The notes: generated by a model not told the origin, from the letters alone. Counted from the stretch's first letter, positions 23,240 to 36,690 are shown. The stretch: 64,000 bases of DNA from Colius striatus (GCF_028858725.1 NC_084769.1:10727501-10791500), one strand, 5' to 3'. Program-made: numbers and translations.

Positions 23240-24185
23240 AGCTGTAGAAGCTTCCCCTGTAGCTGACAGGGCCAGTGCCAGCTGGCTTTGAGATGGACCT
23301 GCAGCTGACCAAGGCCAAGACAATTGGTGATTGAGGTAACACCTCTGTGATTAAACTGGAGAAGAGGAAAAAGTTGCTGCACAGATGCTGAACTGCAGCA
23401 ACAGCAGAAGGGAGTGAGAATATCTCCATAGACACCAAGGTCAGTGGAGAAGGAGGGGGACGAGGTTCTCAGGCAGCCCATAGTGAGACAGCTGTGCCCC
23501 TGCAGCCCATAGAGACCACTGGGGAGCAGAGATCCACTTGCAGCCCGTGGAGGACCCCAAGCCAGAACAAAGGGCTGCCTGAAGGAGACTGTGACTCTGT
23601 GGGAAGCTCACCCTGCAGCAAGTTCCTGGCAGGATCTGGGAGCCTGTTGGCAGAGGAGCCCATGCCAGAGCAGGTTTGCTGCCAGGACTTGTGATCCTGT
23701 GAGGGACTCAGGCTAGAGCACCTTGGGGCAGGGTGTGAGGAGCTGCCCCCATGGGAAGGACCAACGCTGGACAAATTTGTGAGGGACTGTCTCCTGTGTG
23801 AGGGACCCCACAGTGTAGCAGTGGGAGGTGTGAGGAGGCCTCCCCCTAAGAAGAAGCAGCGGCAAAGTCCATCTGTTAATGAACTGACTGCAAGCCCCAT
23901 CACCTGCACCGCTGTGGGGGAAGGAAGGGGAGTCCTGCGAGGAGAAGGGATTGGGGGAGGTGTTTTGAGTTTTCTCATTTCCCTACTCTGTTGTGATTGT
24001 TCATTAATAAATCAAACCACTTCTCCCCAAGTTGAGTCTGTTGTGCCTGTGATGGTAACTGCTGAGTGATCTCCCTGTCCTTAACTCATGAGCCCTTTGT
24101 TATATTTCTCTCTCCCCTGGCCAGTTTAGGAGTGACAGAACGGTTTGGCGAGCACATGACAACCAGCCAGGGCTAAACCAGCACA
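23240..24185 (+). mobile_element. Avian ERV (ERVL-like) solo LTR, sense orientation
   Basis: The block has repeated phrases around 'gcccatgccagagcaggt' and 'gcagcccgtggaggacc'. It then has a poly(A) signal in TTAATAAATC (about 24003-24012), a GT-rich U5 with 'ccccaagttgagtctgttg', and an end reading 'ccagccagggctaaacca' then gcaca. I recognise this pattern from a common avian endogenous-retrovirus LTR. No gag, pol or env frame accompanies it, so it is most likely a solo LTR. The 3' edge (about 24185) is clear; the 5' edge is uncertain and could lie anywhere in 23.1-23.3 kb. Frames inside it are not genes. Confidence 0.65.
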
Positions 24186-24280
24186 GGCTAAGAGAGGTCA
24201 GAGGTAGCTGTAGCATCATACCCATCAAGAGGTCCATTCACAGGTAAGACTAGAGGTGCTAGAGGAGAGCAGACTCACTC

Positions 24281-24811
24281 TTAACTAGCTCCCACTTTCA
24301 GATTTTGCACAGTGGGTAAAATATCATCCAGGTTCCTGATCTCTGAAACAGGATGAAAAGCAAAAGGGTAAGCATAGGTACCTAGAACATTTTCAAGTTC
24401 AGCCAAAATTCTAACTTAACTGCTAGAAATGCTGTTAGGGAATGAAATAACTCCTCACCCCTTTTAATTATGTTGGGAAAAACCTCAGTTTAGCTTATGC
24501 TATGAGTGATATGATTGAATATACACAACCCTGTGTTCAATGAAAAAAGTATATTGGTGGCTTCCTGAGGAAAGAGAGAAAGAAGAGAGTGAGGCAAAAG
24601 TTCTCACCTCCCTGCACCTCCTCCTTGTGTGTTGGCACACCAGGAGTAAACAAAACACGTGTTAGCTATTTAAAGTTTGAGGAGGAAGCGTTGTCATGAG
24701 GATAATTACACCTGTTGCAAATATTACTCACCTAGAAGACAGAGCAAATCTTGAATGAGAGCTTGGAATGGTGGAAAGAAGCACTCATGTTCTTCCAGCT
24801 TAGTGATTATA
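24281..24811 (-). CDS. CEP70: CEP70 last two coding exons
   Basis: The penultimate exon 24811-24732 follows a TTTCAG acceptor, encodes [20 protein letters not shown] and ends at a GTGAGT donor. It joins the final exon 24342-24281, giving [18 protein letters not shown] and a TAA stop. Both match the conserved C-terminal end of CEP70. These exons are short (80 and 62 nt) and easy to miss. The stop lies about 95 bp from the end of an LTR on the other strand. Confidence 0.9.
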
Positions 24812-27800
24812 CTGAAACATGGAAGTGAGGTGGTCAGATAAAGGGAACAGGGCACCTGTGTTCCTCTCCTTGGTTGTTTTGCTCCACTGTGTCAGGACTT
24901 TTCTGAAAATGCTGAGGCTTAGTAGGACATAAACCCATCTACCCCAGAAAGGTTTTCTCAGGTTCTGAAACCTACAGCCAACAAGTGTCAGCTGCCAAAA
25001 GAGGATCTCTAATGTCACTACATACAACCTTCCTTTCCCCCTTCCACAGCACCAGGTAACTTTGGGGCTGGCATGTTACTCTGTGTATGCTAAATATAGT
25101 GGCTGGGGGGCTGATATAACTGCCTCAGGGGGAGCATGGGTTGCTTGAGAGCAGCTCTGCCCTAGTTAAACCCCTCAGGAGGGCAGAAGGGTTGAGGGAA
25201 GTGTATTGTTATCCCAGCACATGGCAGACTTGCTGCCTGCTGCAAGCAGTTTTTGGTATGTTTGCAGAGTTCATGCTGGCTGCAAGCTCTCAGGGTCCAC
25301 TACCACATACAGGTATGTTGTCACCTGCTCAGGATCTAACAGGATTCGTCCAGTTCACAAAATACGAGGCAGCCTAAGGAATACATTCTCCTAGCAATTA
25401 ACACACCTCAATATTGCAGCTGGAACCTATCAACACTTTCTCCTTCCCACCCATATGCAGTATTTGCTTTGTCTCCTTAGGAAACTCACATCCTAGCATG
25501 GCTTATGTGATTACTTCATTCACACAAACCAAGCTGCTTTGCAACAGTCTGGCCTTAATTCTTCTCTTTGCCAACTTGATCCTTTTTGAAGCACTAAAGA
25601 TTTGTTTCAGGTAGGATAGTGGAAGCCTCCTTACTGGCACAGCTCACTTTTCAGTATCAGTTTTAGCCACTTGTCTCAGCTACTCCATTTGATGTCACAA
25701 GAATGGTGACCAGGGGATTTGCCCCACATACCTGTGGATGTCTTGGGTCCCCAGAAGCTGCTGTACCTGCTCAGTCACGTTCTCATTAATCGTGTCACAC
25801 AGTTTCCCAACAGTATCCACTACCACAGTGGGTGGAGCTGAACTGTCTGGAAAAACAAACACTTCACGTTTAACAGTGGTAACAGCAAAGTATTTCAGAC
25901 ACAATCCTGTTCTTGCAGGTGCCCAGGTTTCATTCAGCTTTCACACATCCAGGTGTATAAGTTCCATCATTCACAGCAAACCAAGTGCCTATGGTCAGAA
26001 ATAACCTCCTGTTAGCTGGCAACAGGGAATCTTTCATTAAGCCTTTAGTGGCTAAAAAAACTTGGCAGACACAGCACTGTGTTTTCACAGCAGAGATGGT
26101 TCTAAAGTTTACCCTACAACAGCAAGGGAAATTGGACAACTGACATTAGAGAGAGAGGGTTATTCCTTATGTTCCTGTAACACAGCAGGAGCAGGGTACA
26201 GGGCCTAGGCCAACAAGGAATCTGCTCAATAAATACTCTGTCGCAGCCAAAAGATGTTTAGGTATTGGATTTTATCTACTTTGACTGCTGTGACTGCAAA
26301 TTACAGCCTCTTGGTCCTTTTCTCCCTCCATTTCAGAAGAACTAGGCCTGGAGAAGGCATGCCCTGAGCTCCACTGCTTTGTGATTAGGGAGACACGAGG
26401 CTCCCTCCCTATCCTGTGCTGGCTGCAGATAGGATGGCTGCTCCCTCCTCTAGTGAGGCCCAGCAGCAGAGCCAGACCTTGGAACCCACAAGCTGCAACA
26501 GTCCCTGCTCTCCAGAAGTACAGATCATTAGAGAAGGGGTGGTGGGAAGGCCCTAAGCATGCCTCTGAGTGCTGTCCCTTCGTTTGTGAAAGTCAACAAC
26601 AAGCTGTCTTTACAATTTGGTGACATAAGATGGAAATTTCTGAGGACTGGACATAACTACATTTGAATTAATTACTACGTAGATATCTGCAGCAGAGATT
26701 GAGTTATTCTTTCTTAAAGTTGTTATTTTGTAAGTACAGAATGATAGATGGTGGTTCTAGTGGTTGATAGGGCTGGGACAAAGGCTGGGCTCAATGATCT
26801 TAAAAGTCTCTTCCAGTTGAACAAATTCTATCATTCTGTGGTCAGGAATTACCAAGTTGACTCACTGGAAACAAAGCTTTAAGAAAAACCCTAAAAACTC
26901 TGTTTCCTGCATTATTCCTTCCTCTGCCTGCCTGCCAGACCTCAGGAACTGCTGAAGGCTTCCCAAGAATGGGGCTTTGCTATTTGAACTCCCAACTGAC
27001 AGCACCCACTTTACTCATTTCTCAGCAGCTCAATGTATTTTCTGTGAACAGATCAGCCTTTTACTTGTCTTCTTCCTTTACTGAACAGACTCTCGAAGTC
27101 TTCACCTAGTTGCAGCAGCTCATGGAGATTTCTCATAGCATTGGTCATTTCCCCAAGCTTTGTGTAAACCTCATTCATTCGTGGATAAACACCATTCAGA
27201 GAATTCACATCAAACAGCTTCTGGAAGTGAGAGACTATGGCAAACAGGCTGGGTGAAGAGGGTGTCTGGCCATTCTGCAGCAAACAGAAGAAAATAAGTC
27301 CATGTCATTGCTTAACAAAGCAAAGGTTCTTTTAAACCAGTCTACAGGTAAAAGTTCCCTTATTAAATCACATCAGTTCAAATATTCTTAAGTCTGAAGA
27401 CAGACATAATCAGATAAGTATCCAGCAAACCAAAAATACCCTTTTGAAAGCTTCCTTCACTGTTGCTTACTAAGGATACTCATGTATTTTCCATGCTGCG
27501 TGAGAAACAGCAGGGGAATAGCTAAGACTACAGGGCGATGCAAATTCATCACTGGTCAAACAGCTTTGACTAAAGCAGTCTTCCCCAAGGTGAATGTATC
27601 AATGATGTAAAAGCACTCTGTGGCTATTGAATATCTTCAAACAGCTGTTTCTTAAACCCTGCAAGGCTTTCAAATGTGCAAATCTCAAGGCTGTCTGAAG
27701 AATGCAGTTAAGAATTCCATAGTAACTTGTCATTATCAACCCCTGGCAAGAGTTACCTTTGCCTTATTTTCTATTTCTTCCAAAATTGCATCTACCATGA

Positions 27801-30800
27801 ACTGGAGATCTTCAACTCGTATGGATTCTCTGTTATCCTGCAGATCTGCAGTGTGCCAAGGCACCAATTCTAGTGACAGTTTTCTCAGGGACCTATGCAA
27901 ATCCTTTTAAACAAAAGGAGAGGACATCTCATTGTAGTGACCTATTAAAGCCGCCTTTATTACAGAAACGTGCAGATTTTCTGTCTCTCATATGCCTTCC
28001 AGTACTGGAGACAGCAAGGTTTTAGTTTTCATGGATCTTGCTTACATTCTTGGGTTTAAAATGAATGCTGATAGTCTAAAAACTGATGTGCTTCATATAT
28101 TGTAGTTTCAGTGAAAGAAGAAACATTGGTCATAGAGAGTCTGGTTTTAAACAAAACTACTTCTCTTGTATTTAGATGACAAAGTTACAGTTCTGGCAAA
28201 ACAAAAGGAAGAAAGAGAATGCATCATCATTCACGTGGGAGCACGCAGACTCTAAAGCTTAAGGGTCTTCTTAAGGATTCAGCCAGTGAACAAAAATATC
28301 TGGACAATATATGCAGAGGAATACCTCTGGCCTGCAGGCACACTGCACATTTTTCACTTTACTCTGGTTTTAAAGTGGTCTGTAAATGGACAGCAGCGTA
28401 CTTTTTAAGGTTTACCATCAAGTCAGGCAATAACAAAAGCTACACACAGAAAAAAACCCTCCAGGAAGAGAGATGGAGGGGTGGTCAGCAGATGAAAGGG
28501 GGAATATAAAGCTGAGTATAATAGTGCATTACCTTTAGGGCCATGAGCTGATCTGCCCACATTTCTATAGTCAGTGGAAGGTGCTCAAATCCACATTTCT
28601 GTCCATTCTCTTTAGTAAAGTTTGGCACTGTCCCTTTACTGCGCCTGTATATCAGTGGAGGAGCTCTTGGGCTTCGCAAAACAGAATCAATGTGGGACAA
28701 AACCTTCAACACCAAATAAAAGATGTTATTGCTCACATGTGTGACATCTCATAACAAAATCCCTCTCCAGCAGTCATGATCATCTAAACATTAAATCATA
28801 AATAGCTCCAGTGAGTTACTAGGGATGAATTTACGATGCATTCAATATGTAATAGAGTCAAAGATTCTTAAAAACGCTACCTGGGAGGTATGTAAAAGTA
28901 ATGCAAATATCCTTCCCTTTGAGGGATATTTAACATCTAGCCACTGGAGGCATTGCTGCTTCCACAGTTCACATAATCCTAAGTTTTATTACATTTGGTT
29001 TTTTTCTTTATTCAAATTAAAATAAAAGCTACTATCTCCTCAGGCACGTTTGAAACCATCACACAAGGATCTGTTTTGACCAAGACCTTGAACAAATCCC
29101 CTATCCTGAAAAGACTTCAGCTAAATCACTGGTTCAGTGTTTGCCAACCTAATCTCTGCTTCCTTGCTGTATGTTCAGACAGTTTACACCAAGACAGAAC
29201 AATTAAGAACAAGCCTACATTAACTGCCAGATCCAGGACGTTATGCATCATGTGGGGAGGAGGCTTCATCTGAACTCTTAGACTCAAAGTTGCATCCTTC
29301 AGTTCACACAGTTAAACTCCTGTATGATATTCTGTTGTACCAGTGCTAGATACACCCAGTACAGATAAAACGTGCATACCTGTAAGTATTGCTGGCAAAG
29401 CCCTTGCAGCTGATCCACTCCTGGGATACTCTCGGGTTCTTTCTTTTCTTCTATTCTCTCTCCAGTGCTGCATCCTGAAGCTCTACACACCACACACAAG
29501 GAGCCTCAGCAGGAGATACTGCTTTCAACTTGATTAAAGAACAAGGTATGCAGCCTATATACCATATACTTACACCTACTAAGCAAAATCTCTGTTTTAT
29601 GATGCCTGCCAATAGAATTCCATCCAACTGAACTAGCTGAAGAATGTAATACCTCATGTAAATATCAGTAACTTATCTCAAGTCTTCACCATCTGTACAG
29701 TGGTTCTGTTACCAGAGGTTCTACTGGGGCTGAAGACTTAAAATCCAGACTTTACTCAAAAGAGTCAAACTCAATGCTCACAGTCTTTATTTGCTTCTAC
29801 TTCAACATCCTTCCTGGCTTACCATATATAGCCTGCTACTCTTCTTGTCAAATCTAAGATGACATTCTCTAAAACTACCATCTAAATCACACCCACTGCA
29901 TGAGAGAAAAAACACATTTAAATACACAAGATGTAAAATGAAGAACTGAACATTTTTGAAGTGTAAGTGATGTCTTTTTGGGGCTAGGAAATATTCAGCA
30001 TTCACTATACATAGGTAGGAATGATTAAGCGAAACTACAGATAAAACCACTTTGTCAATAGTGGATCTTTAATACCTGCAATGTATTTTCTTAGCAGTGT
30101 TTAAGAAAGCAAGTACATTTTTAAGAATCATAGGGACATAACTTCAGAAACTGCAGCATTCTGCCAACTCATACTTTCCCACTCATCATCCAGAACATAA
30201 CCAGGAGCTTTCTTTATAGCTTGCAGAAGCAGCAACCACCAGAGTTTGGTGCTGACCATACTGCCTGCAACAGCACTCAAATCCAATGCAGAAAGATAAA
30301 ATGAAATAAAAGAGACACACTGCTGTGCCTCCTTTTGGAGACCACACCATCAGTTCTGAGATTTGCAGGGTGTGTTTTAGACATACGGCAGCATTTGCTG
30401 CCCATATCCAGGCTCCAAAGAAGGGTGGTAAGGCACGTGCTTTATAGGCTGTTACACACACTACAGGTTGCCGAGTATCTTTGCCTTAAGAAGTTCAGAG
30501 GGTTCATCACAGTTCCTGAAGAAATATACTTACTGCATAGTTTTCTTTAAAGTTTTCTCTAGTTTCTTCACTTGGTGCTTGTACAGTTTTAGTTCCTGTG
30601 CAGTTGGTCTGGGAGAAAGAATAAGTACCACATGACACGTCTCGCATTTGAAGGTATCTATAAACCTAAGCCAAGTAAAAAAAGTCAGAAAGCTTTGGCA
30701 GTGCTGCAACATCATTCTGGGAATGAAATTGTGCAACATTTCTACATGGCAACAGCAGTGAACAGCAAGCTAACCTCAGCAGCTGTTGTTATTAACAGCA

Positions 30801-33800
30801 TAGGGAGGGAAGGTTGACTTGCTGCAGTATCTTATCTCTACAAAGGGCTTCTGAAGGCAGATTTCACACTTTTACAGCTGCTGGTGCTTTCAGTTTCTTT
30901 CTTTGCAAAGCAAAGTCTACCCAAGAGCCCTTACCAAGGATGATACTTAACCCTTCTCACCTTACTTCCAAATCTTTCTTGAGATTTATGTTTTCCAGCA
31001 AAAGCTGTTCATTCCTGGCTTTTGTTTCAATAAGCTGCTTCTGGAAAGACTGCAACATAGACTGTGTTACTTCTTTTACTTCACTCATTCTGTAATCAAC
31101 AAGCTTGAACACTCCTTTAAAGTAGGGATGTGTTAAGGGTTCCCATTTGCCTACACAGCAAGACAGCATGGATGAGGAATTAGCTGACTGAGATCAGGGG
31201 GCTGCTGCAGTAGAGCAGAGGTGGAGAACCCGCAATTCAGGAGCTCCACGCAGTCCCCTGCAAAGACAACTCACAACATAGTACCAAACCTTTGCATAAA
31301 GGCAGCAAAACCTGCCCAGGTCACACATTAAGAAGACAAGAATGAGGAGATGGAAGCCACACACATAGAAACATGTGGCTCTTGAAGGGTAGAGATTTGC
31401 ACTGACTTATTCTTGGCAGTTCCGTACCGTGAGCAGTGCTCTATAATTAGGAGTAGCATCTAGATTCAAGAATTCTTCCTTGCTTTTTGCTTCTCTCTCT
31501 GCTTGGTCTTCATCTTTTTTATATTGCCTGTTAGGAAAAAGAAATTGCCTCAGCTTACTGTAATTCAATTACCTCAATGACCAAAGCTGGTTTAGTTGGC
31601 ACTTATGAATGATTTAATACTGTTTCTGTGAACTGCAAAGCAAATAGAACAGAACTTCTGCCCTAAGATTCACTGTCCTTCTCTATTACATTTGAAACAG
31701 CTTCCCAGAAATTAATTATGTGCACTTATTCCTCAAGAGAAACTCCAGTACAAGCAAATCCCATTTCAGTTTTCAAAACAATAATGTCAGATTATGGGAA
31801 TGTCTCAAGTGTCTGCTTGTTGCTTTGTACCACGCAGGCACTGCAAGACAGCTGAAAAGCTGGTGTTCCTTTTGGTTAGGAGATCAGTGGCCTGAGCACA
31901 GCTAGTGCAGTATTTCTGCTGGTGAACCATGGCAAAAGAGGAAGGGAAGGAGAAAAAAGTAAGGAATTACAACTCATGTGTCTAAAGACCCCCAGCTTCC
32001 TAGCTGTTCTGGCCTCCTGGCTGAGCAGCTGCTCAGCCTGACTGACAGTTATAAGACTTAAGAACAGTACAGAGTAAGACAGTTTTAAGCAGTAGTAGAA
32101 CCATAAGGCATCAGATGAGACCTACCTTAGCTCCTTTTTCATTTGACTAATTTGAGATTCATAGTAATCAATCAGACTAAGGAACCTAAAGAAAGAAACA
32201 ATGGAATTTTGAATCTCAGACACTGTCACAAAATCATGCCTGAAGGACACTGTGACCAAGCTGTGGGAACAGGTCAGCCTCCACCACTGCTCCACACTTC
32301 AGAAACCACTGCTCCAAACAGTGGGTTTCCTCCCACACCAAATGTGGTCACAGTTTTCCACAACCGAAGAGGCATTAACTCTCTACTAGTCTAAAGGGGG
32401 AAAACTATCAAGGGGAGAATAAAGCTAAATCCTCTTGACAGCCTCCTCATCACATGACTATGTTGAGCCAGGAAAACCTAACAGAGAGGCACAGACCTGA
32501 GGGCTTGGGCTCAGCAACCACTGCAGGAGGCAGAGAGCTCAGGTCCTGCACAGCCTGAGAGCACATGTCTAGAAAGAAACTAAAAGTGCTTTTGAAGCAG
32601 CTGCAAAACAATACAGACACAAAACATGGAACAGCTGAGAAACTGCCTTGCCTTGTGAGCACTCAGAGTGCTGGTTTGGGACACAGGTGAGGAAGCACAG
32701 CAAACCAAATCTAGTGATCCTTGCTCTCATACAGCACAGGCAGGAGAACGGAGCTGTGCACACACAATCCCTTTCAAATGCCTCCCAGGTCAAGACTGAT
32801 AACCAGGGCTAGAAAACCAGGTGACATCAGCATTATAAAGTGATGGCTACCCAATGCCTAAGGATTGGCAAATCTCTGATTACAGCACAACTTACAGAGA
32901 TCCTACTGCAAGAGACACGAGACTGGGATACTGAAAGAACTTTCCCTAAAGGACCTGGGAAGCCTTACAGCAATTGCAAAGACTACTTTCCAAAACTGAA
33001 AAGGGTTTCTGAGGGACGCTGGGGTTTTGTCGTGATTGCTTTCTTAATTTACATTTGAAATTGTGAGAATCCCAGGATGAGATCCCCCTAGCAGATGCTG
33101 CATCCTAGAGAGGAGTGAGTCATTCCCTTCTCTTTGCTGACACCTAGTGTACAGAGTCTCCTTCTCAAGAGGTTTCCAAATCCGCCTGGATGTGTTTCCG
33201 TGTGACCCAATCTAGGCGAACTTGCTTTGGCAGGAGGGTTGGACTGGACGATGTCTAGAGGTCCCTTCCAACCCTGACCATTCTGTGATCCTGTGTGATT
33301 CTGTGGCTGGTAATTTCTGTATTTCTGCCATGGATCTATCCATCTCTTGTAGTTATATACAAGAGAGAATTACTGCATTGCAGCACCTTTACCAAAAGTC
33401 GCATTTCAGCTTGTATTGCTGAGGTGGCCAGCTTTCCTCTCCCCACCCCCATATAAATATTGAGACCAGCTACTTTAAAATCTGCTTCACTCAATGTTAC
33501 AGGTCATTCACCAACAGAAGAAAATTGCTTACTGCTGATCTAGAAGAGACTTGGGAGCTCTTCTGCAAAACTGACAAAAGATTTTGTCCTGAGTGGCAAC
33601 ACGCCGCTGCTCCTCCAGCCCGGCTTTGCACAGCTCCTTCTGCAGACGGGCAATCACCTCTTCCTGTTCTTGCAGCTTGTCCTGCTGCTCTTGATATTTT
33701 GCCTGGGAACAAATAACAGGAGAGGGCATTATGAGCATAAGCCAGCAATGTGCCCTCATGGCCAAGAAGGCCAATGGCATCCTGGACTGTATGAGAAGGG

Positions 33801-35962
33801 CTGTGGGCAGTAGGTCGAGGTTCTCCTCCCCCTCTACTCTGCCCTCAGGAGACCACATCTGGAATATTGTGTCCAGTTCTGGACCTTTCAGTTCAAGGAC
33901 AGGGAGCTGCTGGAGAGAGTTCAGGGCAGGGCCACCAAGATGAAGAAGGGAATGGAGCATCTTCCTCATGATGAAAGGCTGAGGGAGCTGGGGCTCTTCA
34001 GCTTGGAGGAGACTGAGGGGTAACCTCACTAACATTTCAAATATGTAAAGGCTGGATGTCAGGAGGATGGAGCCAGGCTGTTCTCAGTGATGGGCAATGA
34101 TAGGACAAGGGGCAAGGGGTACAAGCTGGAACAGAAGAGGTTCCAGAGAAATACAAGGAAGAATTTCTTCCCTGTTCAGGTGAGGGAGCACTGGAACTGG
34201 CTGCCCAGATGGGTTGTGGAGTCTCCTTCTCTGGGGACATTCCAAACCCATCTGTGTGACCTACTCTAGGTGGCCCTGCTCTGGCAGAGGGGTTGGGCTG
34301 AATGATCTTTCAAGGTCCCTTCCAACCCTTAACATTCTGTGATTATGAAATGATTCTGCCCCACAAGCTAGAGACTGTAGTACACATGCCCAAGTAGGCA
34401 CTTGGTCACAAAGAGGCTTTGTACTTGGGTTTTAGCCATACAAGAGGCAGTAGGAGAAGGACACGGATATTCTTCCAAGTTCTGGCTAGAAAATTCTGTA
34501 TAGATTCAGAAATCTTACATATAAACAGTGTACTAACCCTGTGGCCCCAGCTTCACGTTTGTTTTGATCAATGTAAACATTTTTAGGGCTTGTATAAAAA
34601 GTCCAAAGTTTGAATCCTCAGATAGCACAGTCCCAATTACCTGTGAAACCTGTTGCTCCCTTTGAAGTTCTTTGACTCGATTCTGCTGCTGGCAAACGTT
34701 AGCTATCGTCTCATCTTCCAGTTGACAAATTTTGGCCTTAATGTTTTTCACCACATTTTCCAAATCATTAGCCCGTTGCTCTTGCTGAGATGCCCGACCA
34801 CGTTCCTGTCGTATCTCATCTCTGAAGACAATGTCAAAGAAACACCTCGATTTCACTACAGACAGTGAAGGAAGAACAAGCCTGGAAATATTGTCTGGTA
34901 CTGCTCAAAAATAGCCTGTGGCTGGAGGTATGGGAGATATCCTGGTGTGGGAAGAAGCAGCAAATGAAGATGAAAGAACAGAAGAGCTCGAAAGGCCAAC
35001 ATTGCTGCACATTGGAGAATAATCTCAGGGAAAAGGTCTTGGGTGTGACAAAAGTTCCACCTCTGACAATACTTCTGCTTTCCATTAGCAGGGAAGTTCC
35101 TCCCCCTGCATCTTACCTAAGACAACGATTGGTCTCCATCAGCCCCTGCATAATTTTCTGCTGTCGGTCAGTGTCTTCCACCAGTGTTTCTAATGCAATT
35201 CTTATTCCTAGACAAGACTGACTGTCTAAGACAATCATATCTGCAGACACATAAGCAAAATCATAATGAAAGCCTTTTAATAGCTGAAGAAGGTCACATC
35301 TCAGCTCCCATTTGGAAGCAGTGGTGGTAGAGATGCCTTATGAACTCAGGCTATTTCCAGGCCCAAACACTTGCAAAATTAGCGTTTGCTAACCTGTTAC
35401 ATTTCTGCAGCTTGGAGAGGCAGCAAGAGTCACCGGCTTCAACCCGCGGCGCATTAACAGCTTGTTTAAGTTTTCCCATTCTGCCTTCTCCTGCTGCCGT
35501 TGGAAGAAAGGGAAGAAGAGACACAAACCTGAGCTCTCAAGTTCAGGGCACAGTCTCCTGTCCTTCCCGTTGTGCAGGCAGTGGAAGATACCAAGTGCCC
35601 CTAAATGAAAACAAAGCAACGCCAGCCCCCCAAGAAGCCCCAGCCACTAACAGAGGGCTCGCAAGGCTTGCAATAGGACCTGCAAGAAGTGTTGGGAAGA
35701 CGTGTACTTAACAATATACAGGACACACAGATTTCCCGATCGCTATTTGAATGAGAAGTACGAGTGGAGGAGTAAAACTTTCCTTGGCAAAAATGGGACA
35801 CGAGGGTCCCGGGTGGCTCCGCATGCCCGCAGCCGCCTGCCCCGGCTCAGAGAGAAGCCCTCAGAGCAGCCGTGCCCCTGCTCTGGCGGTTAATGCTTGT
35901 TTGTTTTAAGCTACCAAGCACCAACAATAGCCTCCCCACGTCCACCACGGTACCTCTGTCAT
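24281..35962 (-). CDS. CEP70: CEP70, centrosomal protein of 70 kDa (complete, 579 aa)
   Basis: Sixteen coding exons on the minus strand, 5' to 3': 35962-35954, 35493-35394, 35240-35117, 34821-34641, 33702-33533, 32185-32126, 31527-31428, 31049-30961, 30608-30534, 29467-29380, 28703-28533, 27903-27757, 27274-27106, 25846-25732, 24811-24732, 24342-24281. They total 1740 nt, all in phase, from [16 protein letters not shown] to LKVGAS and TAA. The N-terminal half is Glu/Gln/Lys-rich coiled coil; the C-terminal half carries the TPR-like region ([49 protein letters not shown]). Length is close to the human protein (about 597 aa). Known role: binds gamma-tubulin at centrosomes, organises microtubules and supports ciliogenesis. 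The first coding exon holds only three codons and sits in the CpG island shared with FAIM. Confidence 0.95.
26735..26841 (+). mobile_element. Short CR1-like 3' end (sense)
   Basis: The 'caatgatcttaaaagtctct' and 'ctatcattctgtgg' strings match the terminal part of avian CR1 elements. It lies in the CEP70 intron between 25846 and 27106. Confidence 0.6.
33147..33305 (+). mobile_element. CR1 3'-end fragment (sense)
   Basis: It runs from gtctccttctcaagaggttt to 'ggtcccttccaaccctg' and a tgtgat-rich tail, in a CEP70 intron. Confidence 0.8.
33733..34358 (+). mobile_element. CR1 LINE fragment (sense)
   Basis: It starts at gagcataagccagcaatgtg and runs to the tail near 34358, and lies just 30 bp from CEP70 exon 33533-33702. 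It includes the 'gccaagaaggccaatggc' block and ends with the typical CR1 tail. Confidence 0.9.
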
Positions 35963-36690
35963 GGCGAGGGCCGCCCGCGCTCGGACCGCCGCCGGCGGGG
36001 CGCGGAGGGCTCAGTCACCAGCACGCAGAGCCTCGGCAGGTCCCGGCTGGCTGCGCCGTGCGGCCTCTTCCCGGGCCGGCGCGAAGGCGGGCGGAAGCGC
36101 GGCGGCCCGGCGGTAACGGCCCGCCCGCAGCCCAGGGGAGGGGACAGGAGGAAGGGGGTGAGAGGCCGCGAGGGGGCGCTGGCCGCACGCCGCCATCTTG
36201 AGGCGCTGGAGCGGAGGGGGAGGAGAATCCCGCGCAGGTAGGAGCGGCGCCGGCAGCGGCGGGGTGCGGGGCTGGGGCACCTCGGCGCCGGCCTGGGACT
36301 CATCTCCCCTCAGGAACTCGGGAGCTCCCTTCCCATCCTCCCTGGGGACGCCTCGGCACGCACCGCCACGCATCCCCGGGCTGAAGGGCCGGGCCCGCCC
36401 CGGCTGAAGGAGCGTCTTCCCCGGGCTCCTTGGAGACCGCCCGGCTGCCCGAGGAGGAGGAGCGGGAGGCAGCGACTCCGGCGGCGGGTGCATGTGCCTG
36501 TGTCTGCGGGCGGGCCGGAGGAGGGGTGGGATGTGCCGGGGACTCCGCGGGAGCCGGCGGGCCAGGCAGGGCTGCGGAGCTGGTCGAGGCTCGGGGAGCA
36601 GTCCCGTGTCCTCGCTGGGTGTGCAGGGTCACGGCCAGCAGCAGTAAGCTGTTCGAGGAGGATTTAGAGACTTCGCTGCCGGGGCTTAAT
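35900..36690. promoter_or_regulatory. CpG island, bidirectional CEP70/FAIM promoter
   Basis: The sequence is dense in CpG and GC boxes between the three-codon first coding exon of CEP70 (minus, ATG at 35962-35960) and the first FAIM exon (plus). A YY1-type element, gccgccatcttg, lies at 36189-36200, typical of a position just downstream of a housekeeping start site. No TATA box is evident. The arrangement implies one nucleosome-free region driving both genes; the exact start sites cannot be read from sequence. Confidence 0.75.
36180..36237 (+). other. FAIM: Probable non-coding first exon of FAIM
   Basis: A consensus donor GTAGGA follows cccgcgcag at 36231-36237, directly downstream of the YY1-type element and inside the CpG island. 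The next plus-strand exons are the FAIM exons at 38.3 and 39.0 kb. The 5' edge is a guess; only the donor is supported. Confidence 0.5.

Noticed and set aside
23469-24069. Open frames of 169 codons (minus) and 96 codons (plus)
   Set aside because: Both fall inside the LTR, which is non-coding; composition follows the LTR's internal repeats.
24381-24412. Minus-strand string reading ILAELENVL before a GTACCT donor, a candidate penultimate CEP70 exon
   Set aside because: The exon at 24811-24732 matches CEP70 far better, in phase on both sides. The lookalike has an in-frame stop just upstream and would leave no room for the conserved KLEEHE segment.
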